Both the position numbers and the translations under genes were made by a program. From contig JASDFA010000002.1 in NCBI GenBank assembly GCA_035772735.1, positions 39,080,501 through 39,144,500 of the forward strand: a stretch of DNA of 64,000 nucleotides, given 5' to 3'. Origin of the DNA: Datura wrightii. Its lineage: Eukaryota; Streptophyta; Magnoliopsida; Solanales; Solanaceae. The notes under the pieces are model-generated. The model saw only the letters and a program-made list of their open reading frames with translations. It did no database searches and had not been told where the DNA came from. Shown here piece after piece: positions 55,846-64,000 of the stretch (positions within the stretch are counted from its first letter, which is position 1; each line of letters begins with the position of its first letter).

Positions 55846-57350
55846 ACACTGGCAAGAGACAAGGAGTTGGTGGATTCATACATAGAGCCGGAAAGACAAT
55901 TTCATCGTCAAAGAAGGGAAGCTCTAGAGAAAAAGCTACAGTTGCTCAGACAGACAATCCTGGAGCAACAACAGAATCCACCACTCGTGAGGGCAGTGTT
56001 AGTGCCCGAGGAAATGGCAGCTAGGCGGGTTCGCGAAGTGGAAATCCCACATGCTAACAATGTTACATCAAGTATTCACAGACCAGAGCCAGGAGGGAGG
56101 TTTGAGCTTAAACAGAATAGGGTGCAATTGCTGCACACCAGCGGGCAATTCACAGGTCTCCCTCACGAAGATCCACAACATCTCCAAAATTTTTTGGAGA
56201 TAAGTGACACTTACATCCCCACTGGAGTATCATCCGACTACGTGAGGCTTACATTATTCCCATTTTCATTATTGGGGGAAGCAAAGACGTGGTTGAAAGC
56301 TGAACCACCTAACTCTATCACCACATGGAATGATCTTGCAAGAAAATTTCTGATACGGTTCTTTCCATCCGAGAAAACAGCAAGACTTAGAAGTCAGATT
56401 CTAAGTTTTAAACAAAGAAAGGGGGAGAATCTGTATCAAGCTTGGGAAAAGTTCAAATCATTGCTAAGGGATTGTTCTAACCATCACCAGTCCAATGATG
56501 TGTTGGTGCATACTTTCATAGAGGGTTTGGAACCCCACAAAAAAATTTTGCTAGACTCAGCAGCTGGGGGACAAGCATTAGAAAAGACTTGTGAGGAGTT
56601 GTATACTTTGTTAAATCGTATTTCGCAGGGAAATCCAGAGTGGAATGCGGACTCGTCTAGAGGAGGAACAAGGAAAACGGCAGGAGTCTTTGAAGTGGGT
56701 GGTTTTACAGTGATCGCTGCATAGATAGCTGCATTGCAAAATCAACTCAACACGCACTTCAGCAATATGAGCTTGAATCAACCTCAAGACCCAGTTAATG
56801 TAGTGCAACAGATTTGGTGTGAAGTATGCGGTAGTAATGAACACTCAGCTGAGTGTTATGGTGCAAATCCAAATTCAGTGAACTTTGTTGGGAATGTACA
56901 GAGAAATAATCACCAGCAGTATGGAAACAACTACAACTCAAATTGGAGGAATCATCCGAATTTCTCTTGGGGTAGTAACAGCCATCAAGGGAAGAGTTCG
57001 AATCAGGGTGCGCAGAGAAATCAAGGAGGGCAGCAGAATTATCAATCTCAATACAGAGGAAACAATGCACCTCCTCCACCACCCACCAGCATTGAGGAAA
57101 TGTTTAAAACAATGTTAGCTAACCAAGCTCAAATGCAGGCTTATTATGTGAAATTGGCAGCAGACATAAAAAACAACCAGTTAGCTATAAAGGCGTTGGA
57201 GTACCAGTTTGGACAACTAGCTGGAGCTCAAAACACCAGGCCAAGAGGAGGACTACCGAGTGACACTGACCCGAATCCCAAGCAGGTCAATGCAGTGACC
57301 ACACGGAGTGGTTTACAACTCAAGGAGGTGGAACCAGAAAGACCACCTGA
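55846..57350 (+). pseudogene. A2 gag
   Basis: Open from 55,846 with no ATG before about residue 55, as in A1. N-terminal helix (HRQRREALEKKLQLLRQ), capsid core (FTGLPHEDPQHLQNFLEI, LFPFSLLGEAKTWL, ITTWNDLARKFLIRFF, GENLYQAWEKFKSLL, FIEGLEPHKKILLDSAAGG), one TAG at 56,722-56,724. The nucleocapsid follows with knuckle CEVCGSNEHSAEC (56,818-56,856, spacing C-x2-C-x4-H-x3-C), a Gln/Asn-rich stretch and a coiled-coil-like segment at about 57,090-57,230. Only the TAG breaks the frame, and A1 has TAG at the same codon. Confidence 0.87.
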
Positions 57351-58130
57351 ACAGTCAGGAGTAGTGGAGAAAGATAGGGAACATGATGATGAGAGGGGGA
57401 AGGAGAAGGCAGCTAAAGTAGAAAGACCACCACCCCGGTTCCCTCAAAGATTAAAGAAACACAAGGAGGAAGCTTGTTTCAAAAAGTTCATGGAGGTGCT
57501 TAAACAGGTACACATTAATTTACCTTTGCTTGATGTTTTGCAGGGAGTCCCTAAATATGCAAAGTATATCAAGGACATCGTAGCTAACAAAAGCAGATTG
57601 ACGGAGTATGCTACGGTGGCACTTACTGAGAAGTGCACTTCTCGGATACAGAACAGGTTGCCAACAAAGCTCAAGGACCCTAGGAGCTTTACAATTCAAA
57701 TCACAATTGGGAAAAGTATCCGAGCTTGCGGATTATGCGATTTGGGAGCGAGCATTAACTTGATGCCGATATCAGTGTTCAAGAAGTTGGGGCTGGGCAG
57801 TCCTAGACCAACTACAGTGATCTTGCAGTTAGCGGACTGCTCTTTGTCCAGACCAGATGGCATTGTGGAGGACATGCTGGTGCAAGTGGGCTCCCTTATC
57901 TTCCCTGTAGATTTCATTGTCTTAGATCTTGATCCGGATGCGGAAGTCCCATTTATTTTGGGACGTCCTTTCTTGGCAATCGGGAGAGCTTTGATTGATA
58001 TAGCTACAGGGCAGCTAACCATGCGAGCGCATGACAAAGTGGAGGTATTTGATGTATATAAGGCCATGAAGCTTCCGGCCATATATGAGGAGCTTTCAGC
58101 AATCAATGTGCTAGACCAAGCAGAAATTCT
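57351..58130 (+). pseudogene. A2 aspartic protease
   Basis: Same frame as gag. FKKFMEVLKQVHINLPL, YAKYIKDIVANKSR, then LCDLGASINLMPISVFKKLG with active-site DLGA at 57,739-57,750. VDFIVLDLDPDAEVPFILGR and GQLTMRAHDKVEVFDVYKA complete the domain. No internal stop, so this protease domain could still fold. Confidence 0.86.
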
Positions 58131-59400
58131 TCAAATTTTTTATTCTCGAGATCCATTGGAAAGAGCGTTGATGAGCTCTGATCATTTCGGAGATAGAGAT
58201 ACCTATGAGATGGTGCAAATGTTGAATGAACCAAAGTGGTATCTCAGGAAGCATGACTTTCAACCCTTAATGAGGTCCCTAGAACCATTGCCGAAACCAT
58301 CTATTGAGGAAGCACCAAAACTGGAGTTGAAAACATTGCCTCCCCATTTAAAATATATCTTTTTGGGGGAAGATGACACTTTTCCAGTCATCATCTCCGC
58401 AGAATTGACAGAGGCACAGGTAAAGGAAGCATTGGTGGTTCTCAAAAGAAGGAAGAAAGTGATGGGCTGGCAAATGTCAAATATTCGGGGTATCAATCCA
58501 GCTTTTTGCACACACAAAATTTTCATGGAGGAAGGAGAAAAGCCAACTGTACAGCCTCAGCGGAGGTTGAATCCGATGATGAAGGATGTGTTTAGGAAAG
58601 AAGTAATTAAGTGTCTTGATGCAGGTGTGGTCTATCCTATTTCTGACAGCGAATGGGTCAGCCCCGTTCAGTGTGTCCTAAACAAAGGAGGGATGACCGT
58701 GGTCACCAATGAGAAAAATGAGCTGATCCCTACACGCACCGTCATAGGCTGGCAGATTTGCATAGACTACAGAAAGCTCAATAAAGCCACAAGGAAAGAT
58801 CACTATCCTATCCCGTTCATTGATCAGATATTGGTTGGCTGGACAAGAATATTATTGTTTCCTTGATGGGTACTCTGGCTATAACCAAATAGCCATAGCA
58901 CCGGAGGACCAAGAGAAGACTACTTTCACATGTCCATATGGGACATATGCTTTTAGGCGGATGCCATTTGGTTTGTGCAATGCACCCGCCACATTCCAGA
59001 GATGCATGATAGCGATCTTTCACGACATGGTGGAAGATTTCGTCGAGGTAGTTATGGATGATTTTTCTGTTTTCGGTAATTCGTTTGCTACTTGTTTGCA
59101 GAATCTTGATAGGGTGCTAGCTCACTGTGAAGAATCCAACCTTGTACTCAACTAGGAGAAATGTCATTTCTTAGTCAAGGAGGGTATCGTCCTTGGCCAT
59201 AAAGTGTCTTGCAAAGGGTTGGAGGTCGATCGTGCTAAGATCGAAGTTATTGAAAAGTTACCACCACCTGTGTCAGTGAAGGGTGTTCACAGTTTTCTTG
59301 GGCATGCAGGGTTCTATAGACAGTTCATTAAGAACTTCTCTCATATTTCTAGACCAATATGCAGGTTGCTAGAAAAAGAGGTGAAGTTCGAGTTTGATGA
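58131..59400 (+). pseudogene. A2 reverse transcriptase
   Basis: Fingers: LNPMMKDVFRKEVIKCLDAG, VSPVQCVLNKGGMTVV and WQICIDYRKLNKATRKDHY. A frame change near 58,830 loses the ML-RLAG segment and resumes at 58,820 in the next frame: YYCFLDGYSGYNQIAIAPED, YAFRRMPFGLCNAPATFQRC. The catalytic box VMDDFSVFG has intact Asp-Asp at 59,054-59,062. A TAG at 59,153-59,155 sits where Trp is expected (LN-stop-EKCHF). Then FLGHAGFYRQFIKNFS. One indel and one stop separate it from an intact RT. Confidence 0.87.
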
Positions 59401-60016
59401 AGATTGTGTCAAAGCATTCGAGGAGTTGAAGTAGAAATTGATAGAAGCACCTATCCTTATTTCTCCGGATTGGGAACAACTATTTGAACTGATGTGTGAT
59501 GCAAGCGATGTGTCTTTGGGAGATGTATTGGGGCAGCGGAGGAATAGAATTTTTCATTCTATTCATTATGCAAGCAAAACACTGGACGCTGCCCAAGTTA
59601 ATTATACAGTCACAGAAAAGTAGATGCTAGCATTGGTATTTGCGTTTGACAAATTCAGGTCCTATTTGGTGGGTTCTAGAGTAGTAGTGTATATCGGTCA
59701 TGCAGCGATTCGGTATCTGTTTAATAAGAAGAATGCAAAGCCCAGGCTGATCAGATAGATCTTGTTGTTGCAAGAGTTTGACCTAGAGCTTAAGGATAGA
59801 AAAGGGAGCAAGAATAAAGTGGCGGATCACCTATCGCGATTGGAAAGCCGGTCGCATGTGAAGGAAGGTGACAACATCAAAGAGGAGTTCCCGGATGAGC
59901 AGCTCTTGGAAATAAGGGAAGCTGAGATCCCTTGGTATGCAAACAGTGAATTTTCTAGTGAGTGGAGTCTATCCACCGGAGGCTACGGCTCAACAGAGAA
60001 AAAAATTGAGGCATAA
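59401..60016 (+). pseudogene. A2 RNase H
   Basis: Continues the shifted RT frame: ELMCDASDVSLGDVLGQ with the first Asp, IHYASKTLDAAQVNYTVTEK (then TAG at about 59,621), FDKFRSYLVGSRVVVYIGHA with Gly where the usual TDH Asp would be, and ELKDRKGSKNKVADHLSRLE. Further TAG codons at about 59,432 and 59,757. The last stretch shifts frame near 60,000 into integrase. Confidence 0.84.
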
Positions 60017-61215
60017 TTGCCGGTATTTTATTTGGGATGAGCCGTACTTGTTTAAGCAGGGACCGGATCAAGTTATGAGAAGATGCATCCTGGAGAGCCA
60101 GATTGCAGAAGTTTTGAGGAGTTGTCACTCTTCATTGTATGGAGGGCACCACGGAGGCGAGCGGACAGCGCACAAGGTGCTACAGTCAGGGTTCTTTTGG
60201 CCTACACTATTTAGAGACTCTATGGCATATGTCAAAATGTGTGATAGATGTCAAAGGATAGGCACAATTGGTAGGAGGCAAGAGATGCCGCTGCAGCATA
60301 TATTAGAAGTGGAGATCTTTTATGTATGGGGTATTGATTTCATGGGCCCGTTCCCACCGTCATTTTGTAATCTTTTACATCTTAGTGGCCGTTGATTATG
60401 TATCAAAGTGGGTTAAAGCAACAGCTTGCCCCAGGAATGACAACAAGGTGGTAACCAAATTTGTGAAAAAGCACATTTTCACAAGGTTCGGGACACCCCG
60501 AGCCATTATCAGTGATGGAGGGGCTCATTTTGTAAATGCAAGTTTCAAAAACTTTCTAGCTAAGTATGGGGTGCACCACAAGGTGGAAACAACATATCAT
60601 CCCCAAACTAGTGGGCAAGTGGAGGTGTCGAACAGAGAAATGAAGCAGATTCTCCAGAAAACAGTGAGTGCACAATGTAGTGATTGGTCAAGCAAACTCG
60701 ACGATGCGTTGTGGGCTTATAGAACTGCTTACAAGACACCAATTGGGACTTCTCCGTACAAATTGGTCTATGGAAAGGCGTGTCATCTGCCGGTGGAGCT
60801 AGAACACCGAGCTTTTTGGGTCGTGAGGAAATTGAACATGGATCTAGAGCTAGTGGGTAAGAAGAGGCTGATGCAACTCAGCGAACTTGATGAGTTTCGT
60901 TGGCATGCTTATGAAAGTGCCAAGTGCTACAAAGAGAAAACAAAGAGGTGGGATGATAAGCATATGGTGCATTGGATATTCGAGCCAGGGCAAAAAGTGT
61001 TGCTTTTCAATTCAAGATTGAGGCTGTTTCCAGGAAAATTGTGGTCCAACTGGTCAGGGCCGTTTGAGGTAGTAAGAATGACCCCGCACGGGGCAGTGGA
61101 GTTGTGGCAAGAAGATCTAAGTTCCACATTCTTGGTTAATGGACAACGTTGTAAGCATTACTGGGGTGAGGACGTTATTCGAGAGAAGACGACCATCACT
61201 CTAGAGGATGATTGA
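59937..61215 (+). pseudogene. A2 integrase
   Basis: The zinc-binding HHCC domain at 60,080-60,270 (RSCHSSLYGGHHGGERTAHK and KMCDRCQR) and the first catalytic Asp (WGIDFMGPFP) are in one frame. From about 60,340 the frame changes and the rest is open: VDYVSKWVKATA, FTRFGTPRAIISDGGAHF (second Asp), TSGQVEVSNREMKQIL (Glu), ALWAYRTAYKTPIGTSPY and LVYGKACHLPVELEHRAFW, typical of Athila. It ends LEDD and TGA at 61,213-61,215. No chromodomain. A single frameshift separates the two halves. Confidence 0.88.
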
Positions 61216-61301
61216 GCATAAATAACGTCGAGCCGCGATGGTAAACCAGGCGCTACACGGGAGGCAACTCGTGAAATTGTTGTAATAGATGAGTAGAATT
61301 A

Positions 61302-61370
61302 GTTGAAAAAAAAAGAAAAAAAAAGAAAAAAAGATAAAACAGAAAAAGAAAAAATAAATAGAAAAAAATT
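61302..61370 (+). repeat. A-rich tract after A2 pol
   Basis: Counterpart of 40,838-40,905. Confidence 0.85.
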
Positions 61371-61526
61371 ATTGTTGCGTTGAAACCTATGAATTCTAAC
61401 CAATTTCTTGTTGTGAAATGATTTTCAGGTGGAATGGAGGGCAAAAATGCAAAAAAAGCGCAAATGAAAAAATTCGAGGTGAGAAAAATAAAAAAATGGC
61501 ATGATAGTGAGCCTACGCGTTGGCTC

Positions 61527-61670
61527 CGTGTCACGGAGGAGGGCCTTCGCGTTACCCTCCGTGACACGTTGAAGGTATTCTGAATTTTTTAAAAATTTCT
61601 AGAACACCTACGTGATGGCTTCGTGTCACGGAGGGTGTGCTCCGCGTTACCCTCTGTGACACATTGAGGT
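61527..61670 (+). repeat. Internal inverted repeats in A2
   Basis: CGTGTCACGGAG (61,527-61,538) with CTCCGTGACACG (61,557-61,568), a perfect 12-bp pair. A second, slightly imperfect pair lies at about 61,623-61,667. Confidence 0.88.
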
Positions 61671-61866
61671 GTAATTCGCGTCGCGTCACCCCGGGTCACC
61701 GAGTAACCCGCGCGAAAAACCTCCTTTTTAACCCCAAATTCCTTCATTTTTTTCCTATTCTTTCAATTCCTCCGCGACCAAAACCCCGAATACCCTCTTC
61801 CCCTAACGTGAAACGGTCCTAGGCACAAGATTTCTTCAAGTTTTCTTAAATTACATCGGATTAAAG

Positions 61867-62504
61867 GTATGTTCTTGAACTTTACCTCATTTTTGCTTGA
61901 AATTTTGATTTTTGAGCATGGGTAGTGATTGAAACTTGCCGTAAGTGAAAATTGAGCTTGAATTCATTTAAGTTATGATTGATTGATGTTCATAATAATG
62001 TTGTGAGTATATGAACTCGATGAATGCATGTTTTAATGAATTTTTGCGAAATTGGTAGCTAGGGTTGGAATTTGAATAGGAAGAAAACTAAACTTGTTTG
62101 AAATGTGAAAAAATTTGGGTTGTGCATGTTGGGTGATGTGAATTATGTCGTGATCAATGTTGAATATGCTAAGTAGATAAGGGAAATTTTGGAAAAATGA
62201 AATTGGTGAATTGCATAGGTTGTCAAGAACAAAAATTTGGCTAAGTGTTGTGTTGATATAATGGAATCGATGGCGATATTGTTATTCGTTGTACAAAGTC
62301 TTAGTAGTACATAGTAATTATTCCATCGAATTATATGAAGGCACTAAGAATGTTGACTGTAAAGATTGTGAAATCATGAATGTCTTGCCGAATTGTTTTA
62401 AATTGCGGCTAAAGACTAAGTGTGGGGTGATTCAATTAAACTCAACCTTAGTCGTAGCTGGTTATGATTTGAATAACATTGGGATTGTATGGTTATATGT
62501 GCAG
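61867..62504 (+). other. Predicted intron before the A2 extra ORF
   Basis: 5' site AAAG|GTATGT at 61,866/61,867. 3' site TATATGTGCAG at 62,504. 638 nt. Same flanks as in A1. Confidence 0.6.
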
Positions 62505-62584
62505 GAACAATATCGGGAAGACAAGATAAAGGAAAGGGAGCGTCCACATCGGGCCCGGCAGAAAAAGAATAAGGTTGGGAACAG
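62505..62584 (+). pseudogene. Start of the A2 extra ORF, cut by A3
   Basis: Sequence matches the first 70 or so bases of the A1 extra ORF (GAACAATRTC...DKGKGASTSG), but the ATG is ATA and the frame is disturbed before the A3 terminus. Confidence 0.75.
62580..62584. repeat. Expected A3 target site (AACAG)
   Basis: Five bases directly before the A3 LTR. The partner copy would lie beyond the window. Confidence 0.6.
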
Positions 62585-64000
62585 TGTTCGCTCTCTGCTG
62601 CTCGGTATATATTATACACCGACACGCAAGTGTACGTGGTCAAACAAGTAATAAAGTGGCTAAGTAGCCAAGTATCGATCCAAGGAGGCTGCTCTAGATA
62701 TGCAAAACTGCCTAGTTTACTATATCTCTATTCTATTTCTAACTATGTTAACAACAATCCAACCAAGATTTGAGTAAGTTTTGTTTCTAAACTAATTATC
62801 TACTAAAATTAATAACTACTATTTACGTTGAGTTTAGACAATGGATATGCACATGCCAAGGTTAAGAACGAGTAATGAACTTGATAATCATGATAATTTG
62901 GTCATCTTCTTCTTCATATTGCTAGCCAAGAACGTTTGCCTAGAAATTAAAACTTCCGTATTTAATTTCACTTTAGCTTCATAAACCATTCGTCTACATT
63001 TCTGTGATCAAATGCAATTTATGACCTAACACTACAATTCCGGTTCCTAAATTGACTAATACGGCTTTCAAGTATATTTCTATCAAGAAAGCACATCAAA
63101 ACCCAATTTTCCCAAATCAAGTTAAGAACAATACCCTATTAATTCACAACTTTCCAATTTCATGCTCTCTCGAGTGAAATTGGACTTTTAGATATACATT
63201 AATGGTGGCCTATCAAGAATGTAATAAACACAAGAATTAATAGAACAACATGCAAGAAGAAGAAGAAACCATATCAATTATTACCAACATTCATTTCACA
63301 AGTTCAAAACCTCAGCAAGAGAGGAATTAGCCACTCATTCTTGGATTAATCATCCTAGAATGAGTGTGAATCATGCATACAATTGAAGGAAAGAAGAAGG
63401 GAAGAGAAGAAAACTCTTATCTTTTCTATTCTTCAACTGCCACAAAACCACGTTCCTGCTCCCACTTCTGAACTCAGGCTAAAAAACTAAAACTAAAAAA
63501 AAAACTCCCTTTAAAAATAACCTAAGTGTGCTATTTATACTAGTGGGAAATTTTTCCCGGAATAACAAGCAACGTGTCACGGAGGCCAACGCGGAGCACT
63601 GCCTCCGTGACACGGCGTGGACGCGGACCCTCTCTGGAAATTGCATGGTCCGGATAATTAGCCTCAACGTGGCACGGAGGCCATCGCGGAGGCCTGTCTC
63701 CGTGCCACGGAGCTGACGCGCAGGCACACTGGAAATTGCCACTTTTATTTCTGCCCAGGCAGTGTGCTACCGCAATGGCAGCGTGGCACGGCACCATCAC
63801 GGAGCCACTGCAAAATATGCCATCCGAGGTCTTTTCCACGCTCGCATCCAAGTCCAACTCCGACATAGTTCCAACACGCATTTTAGCTCTTAAAAATCAC
63901 ATTATCCTGCAAAACAAATGCTAATCATGTTGGTTAGTATAAATTCGCATTTTATTACCAAATACATGATATTATATACACATTGCACAACAAACAAGGT
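62585..64000 (-). mobile_element. A3: Athila-type LTR in opposite orientation
   Basis: Begins TGTTCGC (reverse of ...GAACA) and runs as the reverse complement of the A1/A2 LTRs to the window end. TATA box TATAAATA (minus) at 63,532-63,539. Two perfect inverted repeats: CGTGTCACGGAGGC (63,573-63,586) with GCCTCCGTGACACG (63,601-63,614), and CGTGGCACGGAG (63,668-63,679) with CTCCGTGCCACG (63,698-63,709). Whether it is a solo LTR or a full element cannot be seen. Confidence 0.88.

Larger units (their letters stand above)
54207..64000 (+). mobile_element. A2: Athila-type element, 5' LTR through pol, continuing past the window
   Basis: 5' LTR 54,207-55,717, PBS 55,724-55,741, gag, protease, RT, RNase H, integrase, A-rich tract, internal inverted repeats, intron-like leader and the start of the extra ORF, then interrupted at 62,584 by A3. 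Orientation plus. Gag to early RT (55,846-58,866) is a single frame broken only by one TAG, the best preserved coding stretch in the window. Confidence 0.9.

Noticed and set aside
62289..62651. 120-codon frame running from A2 into A3
   Set aside because: It crosses the predicted intron and the A3 junction, so it is a composite accident.

Overview
The window is plant nuclear DNA made almost entirely of nested, mostly decayed retroelements. No host protein-coding gene, rRNA or tRNA gene could be supported. Very long LTRs (1.4-3 kb), Tekay/Del-type chromoviruses, Athila elements, a Tat-like LTR and integrated caulimovirid sequence together suggest heterochromatin of a flowering plant, most likely Solanaceae. 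That family assignment is a judgement from recognition of the LTR and virus types, not a database result.

Left part (1-19,655, coding strand minus): two partial copies of an endogenous caulimovirid lie head to tail. Copy I runs from a leader with a degraded primer-binding site (about 16,083) through movement protein, capsid, zinc knuckle and protease to RT and RNase H, and leaves the window at base 1. Its protease is split by a complete Tekay-type element, T1 (1,910-12,312), with 2.57-kb LTRs, a tRNA-iMet-type PBS, a polypurine tract and a 5-bp target duplication AATTT. Copy II (about 16,246-19,655) lacks the movement protein and ends in the RT.

Middle (19,656-35,105): a decayed Ty1/copia element (minus strand) whose gag is cut in two by a 2.2-kb solo LTR (S0). 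Then comes an unassigned AT-rich stretch, a 3-kb solo LTR (G3, 25,463-29,987) itself split by a solo Athila-type LTR (A0, 26,345-27,865), and a probable Tat-type LTR (from 30,052) split by another solo LTR (S1, 32,330-34,622, TSD GTGTG).

Right part (35,106-64,000): an LTR (S2) is split by a full-length but internally deleted Athila element A1 (36,806-46,493, TSD ATTAC) that keeps gag, protease and an extra 3' ORF but has lost RT, RNase H and integrase. Fourteen bases after S2, a plus-strand Tekay element G2 begins (47,218). Its integrase/chromodomain end is cut by a second Athila element A2 (54,207 onward), which has all pol domains. A2's extra ORF is cut at 62,584 by the LTR of a third Athila element, A3, in opposite orientation, running off the window. 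This is a three-deep nest.

Most notable: (1) a 12-14 bp inverted repeat (CGTGTCACGGAG / CTCCGTGACACG) just upstream of the TATA box is shared by LTRs of two unrelated lineages (Tekay T1 and Athila) and recurs inside Athila elements. (2) In both A1 and A2 the internal copy is followed by a pyrimidine-rich leader, a consensus 5' splice site, an intron of about 0.65 kb and a 3' splice site 5 nt before the start of the extra ORF. Together these look like a separate, intron-containing transcription unit in the env position. Stop codons in the coding remnants are mostly C-to-T changes (CAG to TAG, CGA to TGA), as expected of methylated elements.
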